A DNA stretch of 64,000 bases, from assembly GCA_025057905.1 (NCBI GenBank), contig JANWUX010000001.1, positions 146,155-210,154 on the forward strand. The letters are read 5' to 3'. Below, in pieces: positions 51,464-60,126 of the stretch. The notes beneath the pieces were generated by a model. The model worked only from the letters and a program-made list of their open reading frames with translations, did no database searches and was not told where the DNA came from. The translations under genes and the position numbers were made by a program. The stretch is from Patescibacteria group bacterium. GTDB lineage: Bacteria; Patescibacteriota; Microgenomatia; UBA1406; GWC2-37-13. Position 1 is the first letter of the stretch. The number at the start of each line of letters is the position of its first letter.

Positions 51464-51469
51464 TATAAT
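51464..51469 (+). promoter_or_regulatory. -10 box of aspS
   Basis: TATAAT ends 8 bases before the ATG at 51478, so the message would begin at the start codon. The 199-base spacer ahead of it (51279-51477) holds nothing else I can recognise. Confidence 0.55.
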
Positions 51470-51477
51470 AATTGCAA

Positions 51478-52851
51478 ATGAAGCATTTCTTTATCAGCGA
51501 GCTCACCGAAAAAATAAATCAAGAGGTAAAGCTTTATGGCTGGGCTCAGTCAGTGAGAAAACATAAGGAAGTTATTTTCGTTGATTTGCGCGACCGAAGT
51601 GGTGTCGTTCAGGTAGTCATCACAAAGGCTAATCAAGAAATTAACATAAATCAAGAAGATGTTCTTTATATTAAGGGAAAGGTAAAAAACAGACCGGGAA
51701 ATTTTGTCAACAAAAATCTACCTACTGGCTCGATTGAGGTTGAAGCAAGCGAAGTCAAAATCCTAAATCACACTCGTCCCCTGCCACTTCAAGTTAATAC
51801 CAGTGGCTATGAGATAAACGAAGAAATTAGACTAAAGTATCGCTTCTTAGATCTTCGCCGACCAAGACTTTTCCGAAATCTCCAGTTTCGCTGTCGATTT
51901 ATCCAAACAATCAGGGAATTTTTTTTAGAAAAAGGTTTTATTGAGGTTGAAACGCCAATTCTTTCTGAAGCAACACCAGAAGGTGCTCGTGATTTCATTG
52001 TACCTTCGAGACTTCAGCCAGGCAATTTTTACGCTCTTCCCCAGTCACCCCAGCAATATAAACAGCTTCTAATGGTGGCTGGAATAGAGAGATATTTCCA
52101 GATCGCTCGCTGTTTTCGAGATGAAGATCCTCGAGCCGATCGAGCCTATGGTGAATTTACTCAATTAGATGTTGAAATAAGTTTTGTTAGCCGGGATGAA
52201 GTTATGAAAATGATTGAAACGATGATTATCGAAGTCTATGAAAAACTGAAAATTCCCATCAAAGAAAAACCCTTTCCGATTTTCACTTATCAACAGACAA
52301 TGAGAAAATTTGGAGCCGATAAGTTTGACTTAAGAACTGAAAAAGAGAAAGAGAAAAATATCCAGGCTTTTGCTTGGATAATCGATTTTCCTTTTTTCAA
52401 AAAAACTAACACTGGCTGGACCTTTACCCACAACCCCTTTTCTTCCCCTAAGCCAGAATTCATGGAAGATCTTTTAACCAAAAGAAACATCAATGAGATC
52501 TTAACAACTCAATACGATCTTGTCTGTAACGGCTACGAAGTTGGAGGTGGATCAATTAGAAACCATCACCCGGAAGCATTAAAAGCCGTCTTTGAAATTA
52601 TGGGTCTTTCTAAAGATGAGATCGAATCAAAGTTTGGTCATATAATCGACGCATTAGGATATGGAGCCCCCCCCCATGGCGGAATTGCCTTGGGGATTGA
52701 CCGCTTACTAGCATGTGTTCTTAACGAGAAAAATGTCCGGGAAGTAATTGCCATGCCGATGACCTCAGGCGGAAAGACATCAGTCATGAACGCACCGTCG
52801 CCTGTTGATGAAGAAAAACTAAAAGAGCTAGGTATCAGAATAAGCGTATAA
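51478..52851 (+). CDS. aspS: Aspartyl-tRNA synthetase lacking the GAD insertion
   Basis: A class IIb synthetase. N-terminal OB anticodon domain (VKLYGWAQSVRKHKEVIFVDLR, read as KLYGWAQSVRK and VIFVDLRDRSG), then motif 1 and FLDLRRPRLFRN, the flipping loop SEATPEGARDFIVPSR, PQSPQQYKQLLMVAG, motif 2 FRDEDPRADR, and motif 3 GIALGIDRLLA. Bacterial AspRS normally has a GAD domain of about 120 residues between DKFDLR and the WIIDFPFF strand; here only 12 residues join them. 457 residues against ~590. Charging of Asn-tRNA as well cannot be judged from this. Confidence 0.93.
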   Translation: MKHFFISELTEKINQEVKLYGWAQSVRKHKEVIFVDLRDRSGVVQVVITKANQEININQEDVLYIKGKVKNRPGNFVNKNLPTGSIEVEASEVKILNHTRPLPLQVNTSGYEINEEIRLKYRFLDLRRPRLFRNLQFRCRFIQTIREFFLEKGFIEVETPILSEATPEGARDFIVPSRLQPGNFYALPQSPQQYKQLLMVAGIERYFQIARCFRDEDPRADRAYGEFTQLDVEISFVSRDEVMKMIETMIIEVYEKLKIPIKEKPFPIFTYQQTMRKFGADKFDLRTEKEKEKNIQAFAWIIDFPFFKKTNTGWTFTHNPFSSPKPEFMEDLLTKRNINEILTTQYDLVCNGYEVGGGSIRNHHPEALKAVFEIMGLSKDEIESKFGHIIDALGYGAPPHGGIALGIDRLLACVLNEKNVREVIAMPMTSGGKTSVMNAPSPVDEEKLKELGIRISV

Positions 52852-52870
52852 AACAGTCAAACTTTCTCTC

Positions 52871-53788
52871 ATGAAAAAAAGATTTCCTTCTTTGTTCATT
52901 TTCTACTTGATTTTATTTCTCTTCTACCCAGGAAACTCGATCTACCTTGAGATATTTTCCCATAAACGAAACTTGTTTGAAAAACAAAACGAAAAAAAAA
53001 TCAAATTAACACTTAATCCTCTCCCTCACCTCAGAGATCCAAATCTGTTACCAGAAATCAAAGCACAGGGAGTTTATGTTGTTGATCTCAATAGCTTTAC
53101 TCCTATCTATCAGAAAAATCCCCAGATGAAATTTATCCCTGCCTCAACAACGAAGATTATTACCGCCATGGTTGCCTATGAAATTTACCGTCCAGAAATG
53201 GTAATTAAAGTCAATCAAATGTTTCCATTCGGTCAAATAATGAATCTTCAGCAAGGAGAAAGACTGACAGTGGAAAATCTTCTCTATGGTTTACTTGTTC
53301 ACTCGGCCAATGATGCTGCCTATGTACTTGCTCACAATTTTGGCTACCAAAAATTTGTTGATTTAATGAATAAAAAGACAAAAGAGATAAAAATGATGAA
53401 GACAAACTTCACCGATCCAGCCGGTCTGGAAGAAAAAAACCAGTACACCACTCCTTTCGATTTAGCTCTCGCTGCCAGAGAATTTCTCAAAAATAAATAT
53501 CTTTCAAAGATTGTTGCAACTAAAGAGATTGTCATAAGCGATGTCGAATTTCGATACTTTCATCGATTGAGCAATATCAATCAACTTCTCGGTGAAGTTG
53601 CTGGTATCGGAGGATTGAAAACTGGCTACACAGAAAACGCCAGAGAAAACTTAGTCTCTTTCTTTGTTAAAGATAACAAGAAATTTATTATTGTCATCCT
53701 AAAAAGCGAAGATCGATTTGATGATACTAAAAAAGTTATTAATTGGCTACAAGAAAATCTTAGTTACCTTCGACTTGATCCTCTCTAA
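52871..53788 (+). CDS. D-alanyl-D-alanine carboxypeptidase (S11)
   Basis: A penicillin-binding-type carboxypeptidase that trims peptidoglycan stem peptides. An N-terminal hydrophobic signal/anchor (about 7-25) is followed by FIPASTTKIITAMVA with the SxxK motif, HSANDAAYVLA (SxN), and GLKTGYTENARENL with the KTG box. 305 residues with no C-terminal amphipathic anchor. It follows aspS by 19 bases and overlaps the convergent unknown gene by 29 bases. Its presence argues for a peptidoglycan wall. Confidence 0.9.
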   Translation: MKKRFPSLFIFYLILFLFYPGNSIYLEIFSHKRNLFEKQNEKKIKLTLNPLPHLRDPNLLPEIKAQGVYVVDLNSFTPIYQKNPQMKFIPASTTKIITAMVAYEIYRPEMVIKVNQMFPFGQIMNLQQGERLTVENLLYGLLVHSANDAAYVLAHNFGYQKFVDLMNKKTKEIKMMKTNFTDPAGLEEKNQYTTPFDLALAAREFLKNKYLSKIVATKEIVISDVEFRYFHRLSNINQLLGEVAGIGGLKTGYTENARENLVSFFVKDNKKFIIVILKSEDRFDDTKKVINWLQENLSYLRLDPL

Positions 53789-54830
53789 CAAGCCACTGAT
53801 CTGGAATCGCCTCGACATAGGCCGCAAAGTTATTGTCACCAAGAAACAAGTAGACAGGCTGAAGAAAACTTTGATAACTATCAAAGTCATAATAGCCAAG
53901 ATCAATCTTTTTTATCGCCACCTCTCGCTGACCTTCAGTAGCAGCAACAACTTTACCCTTCCCTTTAATAAGCTCTTCCCAAGCAAGATCAGCCGATTTA
54001 ATAGGATAAAGATCGTACTGAGAATCTGATCTTTCAAAAAAGGCAACTTGTGCCTTAATCACTTCATAATCAATTTCTTCATTAAATGTCATGATAACGT
54101 AATTCTGACTTTTGAAGAAACTTGGCGAAAAGACTGGACGCTCATTTATGTTCTGACGATAAAAATCAACCTCAACTACGTTTGCCTCCTCTCGATTCTT
54201 TACCTCGACAAAATCTTGAAACACAGGATCATACTTGATGTAAATTAATCTGATCATTCCCTTGGCTAACTCATCTGGATAACGATTTATTCTTTTCAAA
54301 AAGTCAATGGCTTTGTTTTCTATCTCTCTCTCCGAAGGAAATAAAGCCGTAGATGTGGCAATCAAATTTCTGTCTGGAAAACTTTCATACTTGAAATTAA
54401 AATTGGTGATATTGATTTCTAAACTTCTATTTTCATCTTCAAAGATTGCGATATTGTCGACTAAAGAATAAGGTGTTTTTTCAACATCAAAGCCAAGAGT
54501 CTTCGCCATCAGCAAAATTTTCTCACGGTAACCAAATCTGACAGCTGGTTTAGGAACAAAGTACACCCTGGCGCTATCAGTGGTTGTTATTGGTTGACCT
54601 TCAATAGTATCCAAGAGAAAGCTGAAGTAACCACTAGAAGTGGCATTTTTTATTTGAGGCGGTCTAATTTTGCCAAAAATCTTGGGGGCAATCACTGGTT
54701 TCGGTTTGTTATTCTCAAGATAGCGAAGATAAAAGTTTATGAAATAAGAAATAGTAAAAATAAGGAGAACAAAAATAATCGCCACTGGAAGAACCCGTCG
54801 AATATAGTAAGAAAACTCAGTCAGTGACAT
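53760..54830 (-). CDS. Membrane-anchored extracytoplasmic protein of unknown function
   Basis: 356 residues from the ATG at 54830 (a TTG eight codons earlier is possible). One helix (about 12-33) anchors a long extracytoplasmic part. The end SADLAWEELIKGKGKVVAAT and the following YYDFDSYQSFLQPVYLFLGD have the pattern seen in YycH/YycI-like sensors, where a repeated domain closes with LQPVYxF; this resemblance is weak and I do not assign the family. A promoter-like TTGCCT-N17-TATGAT and a hairpin lie upstream. It is last in the uvrB-to-SBP run. Confidence 0.7.
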   Translation of the reverse strand: MSLTEFSYYIRRVLPVAIIFVLLIFTISYFINFYLRYLENNKPKPVIAPKIFGKIRPPQIKNATSSGYFSFLLDTIEGQPITTTDSARVYFVPKPAVRFGYREKILLMAKTLGFDVEKTPYSLVDNIAIFEDENRSLEINITNFNFKYESFPDRNLIATSTALFPSEREIENKAIDFLKRINRYPDELAKGMIRLIYIKYDPVFQDFVEVKNREEANVVEVDFYRQNINERPVFSPSFFKSQNYVIMTFNEEIDYEVIKAQVAFFERSDSQYDLYPIKSADLAWEELIKGKGKVVAATEGQREVAIKKIDLGYYDFDSYQSFLQPVYLFLGDNNFAAYVEAIPDQWLVREDQVEGN

Positions 54831-54893
54831 AATTATTCTTCTGATTGACAACAAACAAAAATACTTCTTAACAGATTAAGGAGATAAGTAAAT

Positions 54894-54913
54894 ATCCCTT
54901 TAATAAAGGGGAT
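54894..54913. other. Hairpin in the spacer downstream of the solute-binding-like gene
   Basis: ATCCCTTT-AAT-AAAGGGGAT forms an 8-bp stem with one bulged base. No T-tract follows on the minus strand, so it is a weak terminator candidate. It lies about 25 bases after a possible promoter for the gene ending at 53760. Confidence 0.35.
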
Positions 54914-54983
54914 CATATTTTAAAATCATTTTAAAGGCAAAAATCTGCTTTTTCTACAAAAGAAAAATTAAAAAAAAGAGAGA

Positions 54984-56345
54984 CTATTTTCTTTTTATCT
55001 GATAAACAAACGGGAAGTAAAGAAATATAGCGGGCGGATCTTCTCTTAACACCTCTTGAAACTCAAGATAGTGTTTTTTTCTCTCTTCCTTGAGAAGAGT
55101 CGAACGGCCTTTTTCTAAATACAAATCAACCTTGGGATTTCGATAGCCTCCGATATTACTTTTTTCTTGAGTTGAATGCCAGTAGTAATACTGATCAGGA
55201 TCAGGAGGAATTTTTAAAAATGCAAGAAAGAAATCAAAGGATTTTAATTGATCAATTGACCCAATTCTTAACTCTACCGGAAGGCCCACTTTCCTAATTT
55301 CTTCAAGAATGATTTCTGCTGTTTCGAAGTTGTCATAAAAAGTCAGCAATGTGAGGGAGGATGAAAGAGTTGCCACTTTTTCTTTCTCAATTATCTTTCG
55401 ACTTGTGTCTAGATCATAGAAATAGCTCTTTAATCGGGAGTTGAAGGCCCAAGAAGTTGGCGAAATTGGTCCTCTGGCTGGCTCTCCAAATTGAGAAAAC
55501 TTGGCAACATCAATTAACATTGATAAAGCATTCCTTAGCTCTCGATCATTTAGATAGGGATTTTTGAAATTAAAGAACAAAGTAAGAAGTTTTGAGTAAT
55601 CTACAAACTTTTCTATTTGAGTATTTTTCCAGTCAGAGAAACTGTCAGCAATTGATTTCTTAAAAACTCTCATCTGGGTAATTTCTCCTTTTTTGTAAGC
55701 GTTAATTAATTGATTTTCATTTTGATAAAAAAAATAACTAAAAGAAGGCAGATTTCTTAAATTAGAATTCAGCGAGACCTCTCTTAAATAACCGGCACTT
55801 GTTCTGATTTTACTAACTCGGTAATAGCCTGCAACGCCAACGAGAGGTTTTTTTATGATTGGCTTTGACAGATAGATAGGAAAGATTTCCAGAGGTTTTT
55901 TTAGAATAAAATCAATTGTTTTTTCATCAATTACTTTTGTTTCGACATCCTCAAATCGATAATTAATCTCATAAGCTGAAAATTTTTTATTATCATTCCA
56001 AAAAAGATTATCTTTTAGGTAAAACCGATATCTTTTGCCACCATCTTTCATTTCCCAGTGATTGGCTAGAATCGGAATGATTCTTCCCTGGAGATCAAAA
56101 GATATCAAGCCTTGAGAAATTTGATTAGTAATCTCATCTGGTGGGTTGTCTAAAGAGTATGTGCCGACAAGACCAATTCGGTTTTTTCTGTAGTTTTCAA
56201 AACTAAACACGGAAGAGAAAGAGAAGATAGAAATAAAGACGATTAAACTTACAAGGAAACTTAGAATGAAAATCTTGTTATGTTTTTTAAAAAACTCAAT
56301 TGTCAACCAATAGTAATAGCGAAGTACCTTTCTTAACGAAGCCAT
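54984..56345 (-). CDS. Family-5 solute-binding-like protein, membrane anchored
   Basis: Resembles the periplasmic binding component of oligopeptide transporters (SBP_bac_5). An N-terminal helix (about 25-48) anchors it; there is no lipobox. Then ISQGLISFDLQGRIIPILAN, HWEMKDGGKRYRFYLKDNLF, LSMLIDVAKFSQFG and the C-terminal part with DPDQYYYWHSTQ and KVDLYLEKGRSTL. 453 residues, shorter than the usual ~530. No permease or ATPase genes are adjacent; the neighbours are secG and an unknown protein. It may bind peptides for another purpose. Confidence 0.82.
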   Translation of the reverse strand: MASLRKVLRYYYWLTIEFFKKHNKIFILSFLVSLIVFISIFSFSSVFSFENYRKNRIGLVGTYSLDNPPDEITNQISQGLISFDLQGRIIPILANHWEMKDGGKRYRFYLKDNLFWNDNKKFSAYEINYRFEDVETKVIDEKTIDFILKKPLEIFPIYLSKPIIKKPLVGVAGYYRVSKIRTSAGYLREVSLNSNLRNLPSFSYFFYQNENQLINAYKKGEITQMRVFKKSIADSFSDWKNTQIEKFVDYSKLLTLFFNFKNPYLNDRELRNALSMLIDVAKFSQFGEPARGPISPTSWAFNSRLKSYFYDLDTSRKIIEKEKVATLSSSLTLLTFYDNFETAEIILEEIRKVGLPVELRIGSIDQLKSFDFFLAFLKIPPDPDQYYYWHSTQEKSNIGGYRNPKVDLYLEKGRSTLLKEERKKHYLEFQEVLREDPPAIFLYFPFVYQIKRK

Positions 56346-56359
56346 AGCTTAAAACTTGA

Positions 56360-56575
56360 TCATCTAAGAAGGAGGTTAATTAAAGAAATTATTAAAAAAA
56401 GAAACACTAAAAAAGAGGTTAGCCAAAGAACGGTTTTCTCAATCCCTCTTCTTGTTTGGTAACGTTCGCCAGCTCCCCAGGCACTTCCTAGCCCAGCTCC
56501 CCGGCCCTGAATTAAGATAAAAAAAACAATCAAAAGACTTATGATAATGGTTAACAATAAAAAAAACTCTCTCAT
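56360..56575 (-). CDS. secG: Protein translocase subunit SecG
   Basis: A small SecYEG subunit. 71 residues with two helices (about 3-22 and 48-68) around the conserved loop LIQGRGAGLGSAWGAG. The ATG overlaps the stop of the PF04020 gene (ATGA). It is separated from secD/secF, which are at 36999-38303 and 36136-37002. Confidence 0.9.
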   Translation of the reverse strand: MREFFLLLTIIISLLIVFFILIQGRGAGLGSAWGAGERYQTRRGIEKTVLWLTSFLVFLFLIISLINLLLR

Positions 56576-56973
56576 AGGAGTTTTTCGAGCAAGTTAATGA
56601 TTACAATGATTGACAAAGAAGATAAAAAAACATTTGTCGAGTGGGTGATTGTCATTGGACTCAGAGAGAGCAAATTAATTTTCAAACCTGTAAAATTCCA
56701 AGATTTTATCGTTATCAAATCATCAAATTGACTAAAAAACAAAAAAAATACCAATCCATAAGCAAAAATCGAAAACAAGCCAAAAGTAACAAGGTTAAAG
56801 GGAAAAAAAACCACTCTTGATAGAGGAATTATCAGGTAATATATCAAGCCGATGATGATCGAAGCTTTTAAGATGGCCAATGGCTCTAAATTAATCAAAA
56901 AACCTTTGTTCCAAAGGGAAGTCAGATAGATTCCCAAAGCCGAAAAAACAATCATCCGAAATATTTTTTTCAT
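56572..56973 (-). CDS. Four-helix membrane protein, PF04020 (phage_holin_4_2-like)
   Basis: 133 residues with four hydrophobic helices and the family pattern LIIPLSRVVFFPFNLVTFGL (P...lP.nl.T.GL). The family name refers to distant holin similarity; chromosomal members are widespread and of unknown role. Sits between uvrC and secG in the same run, overlapping secG by 4 bases. No phage genes are nearby. Confidence 0.8.
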   Translation of the reverse strand: MKKIFRMIVFSALGIYLTSLWNKGFLINLEPLAILKASIIIGLIYYLIIPLSRVVFFPFNLVTFGLFSIFAYGLVFFLFFSQFDDLITIKSWNFTGLKINLLSLSPMTITHSTNVFLSSLSIIVIINLLEKLL

Positions 56974-56983
56974 TCTAAGTGGA

Positions 56984-58288
56984 TTATATCAAAAAGTCTT
57001 TTTCTCTCAGTTTGATATGATATCTCCTGGCAAACCGGTGAGCTTCATCTCTAATAAGAGTGATTAGTCGAAATCCCATGTCTGTCTGAGGAAATTTAAT
57101 TGTTAGAAATTTGTTATTTTTTTCTCGAATTACAAGTCGATCTGGATTTTTGGCAATTCCCACTACTGGAATCTCTTTTCCTATTTTTGCCAACGTTTCA
57201 GTAACGACTCTTACTTGGGGTCGACCACCATCAATAACAATCAGATCCGGCTCAGACCAATTTTGATTAAACCGGCGGAGAATCACTTCTCTAATTCTTT
57301 CAAAATCAGAACGCGAAGCGAGATGTTTTATCCGAAATCGCCGATATTCTTTTTTATCCAGGATGCCATTTGCCATCACAACCATCGAGGCTGCTGGGCT
57401 TTTTTGCTGAAGATTACTTACATCATAACACTCGATTCGACTAAGTTTTTTTAAAGAGCCAAAGTAAACTGACAGCTTTCTTAAAAGAAGCGATTGACGG
57501 TTTTGATCCTGAGACATTGAACTTAGCTCCTCATCCTTTATTGGATTATTAATAAGCCTTTCAAGCCGAAATATTTTCTCTCTTATTTTAATCGCCTCCT
57601 CAAATTTTTCATCTTTAATAAGACTTCTCAATTGTTTGTAAAAGTCATCCAGAATTTCAACAACCTTCCCCTCAAATATTTTGATGATTTTTTTTATGTT
57701 GTTTCGATATTGACGTTTCAGGTATCTTTTTATTTTTTCATCTTGTTGAAGTTCAATGAAATTTGGACAGGGATTACAAAGATTGATTTTTGAGTAAAAA
57801 CAAGGTCTTTTTGAGATCTTATTTTCACTGCAAAAGGGCACAATCCGCCGAATTTCTCTGAGCAATTTCTCAGCAACATTTACCGAGGAGAATGGACCAA
57901 AAACAATAAACTTTTTTTGATCATCGCTGCCAATGTCTTTTTTTCTTATCAAAAAAATCCTTGGATAACCTTCGCTATTGGTAATTTTTATGTATAGATA
58001 ACTCTTGTCATCTTTCCAACTAAAGTTATATTTTGGCTTGTATCTTTTAATTAATTCTGACTCAAGAAGAAGCGATTGAAAATCATTTTCAGTGATAACA
58101 TAGTTAATTGAGTCACTATTCTTAACAATCTGGGCTTCTTTTTTGTTAACTTTTGCACTTTCAATGTGAGATAAAATTCTTGCCTTAAGATTAACTGATT
58201 TGCCAACATAAATAACCTCTTCTTTGTTTTTGAAAAGGTAGACGCCAAAGGTGGCCGGAATCTTTTTGAGATCTTTTTTTTCAATCAC
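56984..58288 (-). CDS. uvrC: UvrABC system protein C, no helix-hairpin-helix domain
   Basis: Makes both incisions in nucleotide excision repair. GIY-YIG domain at the start (GVYLFKNKEEVIYVGKSVNL), a UVR motif near 200 (FEEAIKIREKIFRLERLI), and the RNase-H-like domain with ECYDVSNLQQKSPAASMV, LIVIDGGRPQV and the end RDEAHRFARRYH. It stops there, without the usual C-terminal tandem HhH DNA-binding region; 434 residues against ~600. GTG start overlaps the stop of the transglutaminase-like gene. Confidence 0.92.
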   Translation of the reverse strand: MIEKKDLKKIPATFGVYLFKNKEEVIYVGKSVNLKARILSHIESAKVNKKEAQIVKNSDSINYVITENDFQSLLLESELIKRYKPKYNFSWKDDKSYLYIKITNSEGYPRIFLIRKKDIGSDDQKKFIVFGPFSSVNVAEKLLREIRRIVPFCSENKISKRPCFYSKINLCNPCPNFIELQQDEKIKRYLKRQYRNNIKKIIKIFEGKVVEILDDFYKQLRSLIKDEKFEEAIKIREKIFRLERLINNPIKDEELSSMSQDQNRQSLLLRKLSVYFGSLKKLSRIECYDVSNLQQKSPAASMVVMANGILDKKEYRRFRIKHLASRSDFERIREVILRRFNQNWSEPDLIVIDGGRPQVRVVTETLAKIGKEIPVVGIAKNPDRLVIREKNNKFLTIKFPQTDMGFRLITLIRDEAHRFARRYHIKLREKDFLI

Positions 58289-60126
58289 TTTAGAAAAAAT
58301 TTTCTGACAATAAGAAAAACCACACCAATAGAAAAGCTAAAAATAGTTCCTAATCTAAGAGGAGACACAATTGAAGATCTGACATCAACCATCTCTTCAT
58401 GAATTTTTTGATCGTTGAAAAAGATCTTGAGCGAGTCTTTGCCGTAACCGGCTTTTTGGGAGTAATAAAAGCTTAGTTTCAATTCTTTTTCTTGAAAAGG
58501 AGCCAAAAGTTCAAGAATAAATTTTTTTTGTTGATCCGATCCCAGTCTTTGACTCTCTATTCTTAGTGGTTGATTGATTAAAAAAACATTCCCTTCATTT
58601 CTTACTCTTAAAACATAGCTAAACTTATTGTCTTGTCTTGATTCTTTGACAAACCGGGTTGCTCTTACTCTGAGAATTTTCTTTTCCTGAGGTAGAGTGT
58701 TTGATGTTGTAATAATTATATCCTTGGAATCATCAACCTTGTACATCCCAGCTGGTATAGGTGAATCATTTGATCGGCCATGGATAGTAAAAACAATGTG
58801 ATTAAGGTCGAAAGAAGAAAAATAATCAATGCCTGAGGTGTTTTCCCAGGTCGGGTCAACCGGAATCCACATCTGTTTTAGCTCGTCATAATACTCTGGC
58901 CAGGCATGAAGGATGTCGCTCTTAAGAGAGATTGGTTGAAGTTTTGGATCAAAAGAAAAACCATAGCCACTTATTTGCCTAGCAAAAAAACCCTTTTCTC
59001 GAGCGATGCTAACGAAAAGATCAGTAAATTCTAAACAAACAGCATAGGAAGGATTATCCAAAACTCTCTCTGCTCCCAGGCGAGGATTTTGTTGGTTAAG
59101 CTTTTGATAATTGTACCTTAAAGTATCGACAACAAAAGAGTAAATTTCGGGAATAGTCCTTAAGGTTTTGACACGATCTAAATCTTCATTTTTTAGGGAC
59201 CAGTATTTTTGAGCTCTGAGTAAGTATTTTTTTTGATAAGCCAATCGTTTTCTATTTATTTCAACCATTTCTTGTCTTGGTCTTGAAAAGACTCTGACAT
59301 GTCCCCTAAAAGTTATCTTTCTTGACTCAAGCGGTTTGAGAGTGTACCGAGCCAGATAATTACCGTCATCATCAACAAAAACTGCCTTCGGTGGCTCAAG
59401 AGACTCAAGATAAATTTTTTGGAAAGGCGTTTCTGGTGGAAGGGCAATTTCTTTTGTTACTGGAAAGACTTCTTGATTTTTAAGATGGTATGTCAACTGA
59501 GCTTGATAGATTTGAAAATCGCCAAAAACAGCGTAAATCATCTTGGTTTTTGGATTTTCCCAGACAATCTCACGGCCAGAGATTAGAGTTGGTTTTGGCT
59601 TGGAAAGAGAGATTTTTTTTTCAGAATTCTCTGGAAGAACCACCTCAACAAGATAATTTTCCCCCTCTTTTCTTTCTAAAACCGGAAGAACGACTTCCCA
59701 TATCTGACCATTGATTTTGAATAAGTTTTTCTGAACGAAATTTAGATAAAGATTATTGATAGAGTTTTTTCCCGTTCTTGGCTTTAAAAAAGGCATCTCA
59801 ATTTTGGTAATGTCGCCGTTGGTGATGATTTGATAATTAACTTCTCCAGTGTCATCAAAAACTCTTATCTGATCTATGTAAAACCGAGAAGGTAATGAAA
59901 TGATGAATTTGTTAACAAAGAAATCACTTCTTAGATTGATAACCCGAATGTGGAACCGAACTTCAACCGCTTGAGTTTCTCTAAATCTTCTTAAATCATA
60001 GACTACTTGATAGTCAGCTTGGTATTCATTGTTCGCATCAATTTTTTCAAGAAAAGTTGGAATGGCAAACAAAAACAGTAAAATACTCAAAGACCAAGGA
60101 AAAAAAAACCTGTGCATTAAGATCAC
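58285..60126 (-). CDS. Transglutaminase-like membrane protein
   Basis: Signal/anchor at the N-terminus (about 5-25), a large beta-rich extracytoplasmic region, then a transglutaminase core (about 330-450): SYAVCLEFTDLFVSIAREKG with the catalytic cysteine, SDILHAWPEYY with the histidine, and WIPVDPTWENTSG with the aspartate. One C-terminal helix. The triad is intact, so it may be a protease or crosslinker at the surface. 613 residues. GTG start overlaps the uvrA stop and its own stop overlaps the uvrC start, both GTGA; an ATG at 60117 is an alternative. Confidence 0.88.
   Translation of the reverse strand: MILMHRFFFPWSLSILLFLFAIPTFLEKIDANNEYQADYQVVYDLRRFRETQAVEVRFHIRVINLRSDFFVNKFIISLPSRFYIDQIRVFDDTGEVNYQIITNGDITKIEMPFLKPRTGKNSINNLYLNFVQKNLFKINGQIWEVVLPVLERKEGENYLVEVVLPENSEKKISLSKPKPTLISGREIVWENPKTKMIYAVFGDFQIYQAQLTYHLKNQEVFPVTKEIALPPETPFQKIYLESLEPPKAVFVDDDGNYLARYTLKPLESRKITFRGHVRVFSRPRQEMVEINRKRLAYQKKYLLRAQKYWSLKNEDLDRVKTLRTIPEIYSFVVDTLRYNYQKLNQQNPRLGAERVLDNPSYAVCLEFTDLFVSIAREKGFFARQISGYGFSFDPKLQPISLKSDILHAWPEYYDELKQMWIPVDPTWENTSGIDYFSSFDLNHIVFTIHGRSNDSPIPAGMYKVDDSKDIIITTSNTLPQEKKILRVRATRFVKESRQDNKFSYVLRVRNEGNVFLINQPLRIESQRLGSDQQKKFILELLAPFQEKELKLSFYYSQKAGYGKDSLKIFFNDQKIHEEMVDVRSSIVSPLRLGTIFSFSIGVVFLIVRKFFLK

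Noticed and set aside
51279-51477. A small RNA gene in the 199-base spacer before aspS
   Set aside because: I found no stable GC hairpins, tRNA-like folds or known RNA motifs; only AT-rich sequence and the aspS -10 box.
53718-54029. Plus-strand frame crossing the end of the carboxypeptidase
   Set aside because: It is out of frame with the carboxypeptidase, antisense to the unknown gene, and has no domain signal.
56572-56973. Phage holin as a sign of a prophage
   Set aside because: PF04020 proteins are common on bacterial chromosomes, and no phage structural, lysis or integrase genes are near.
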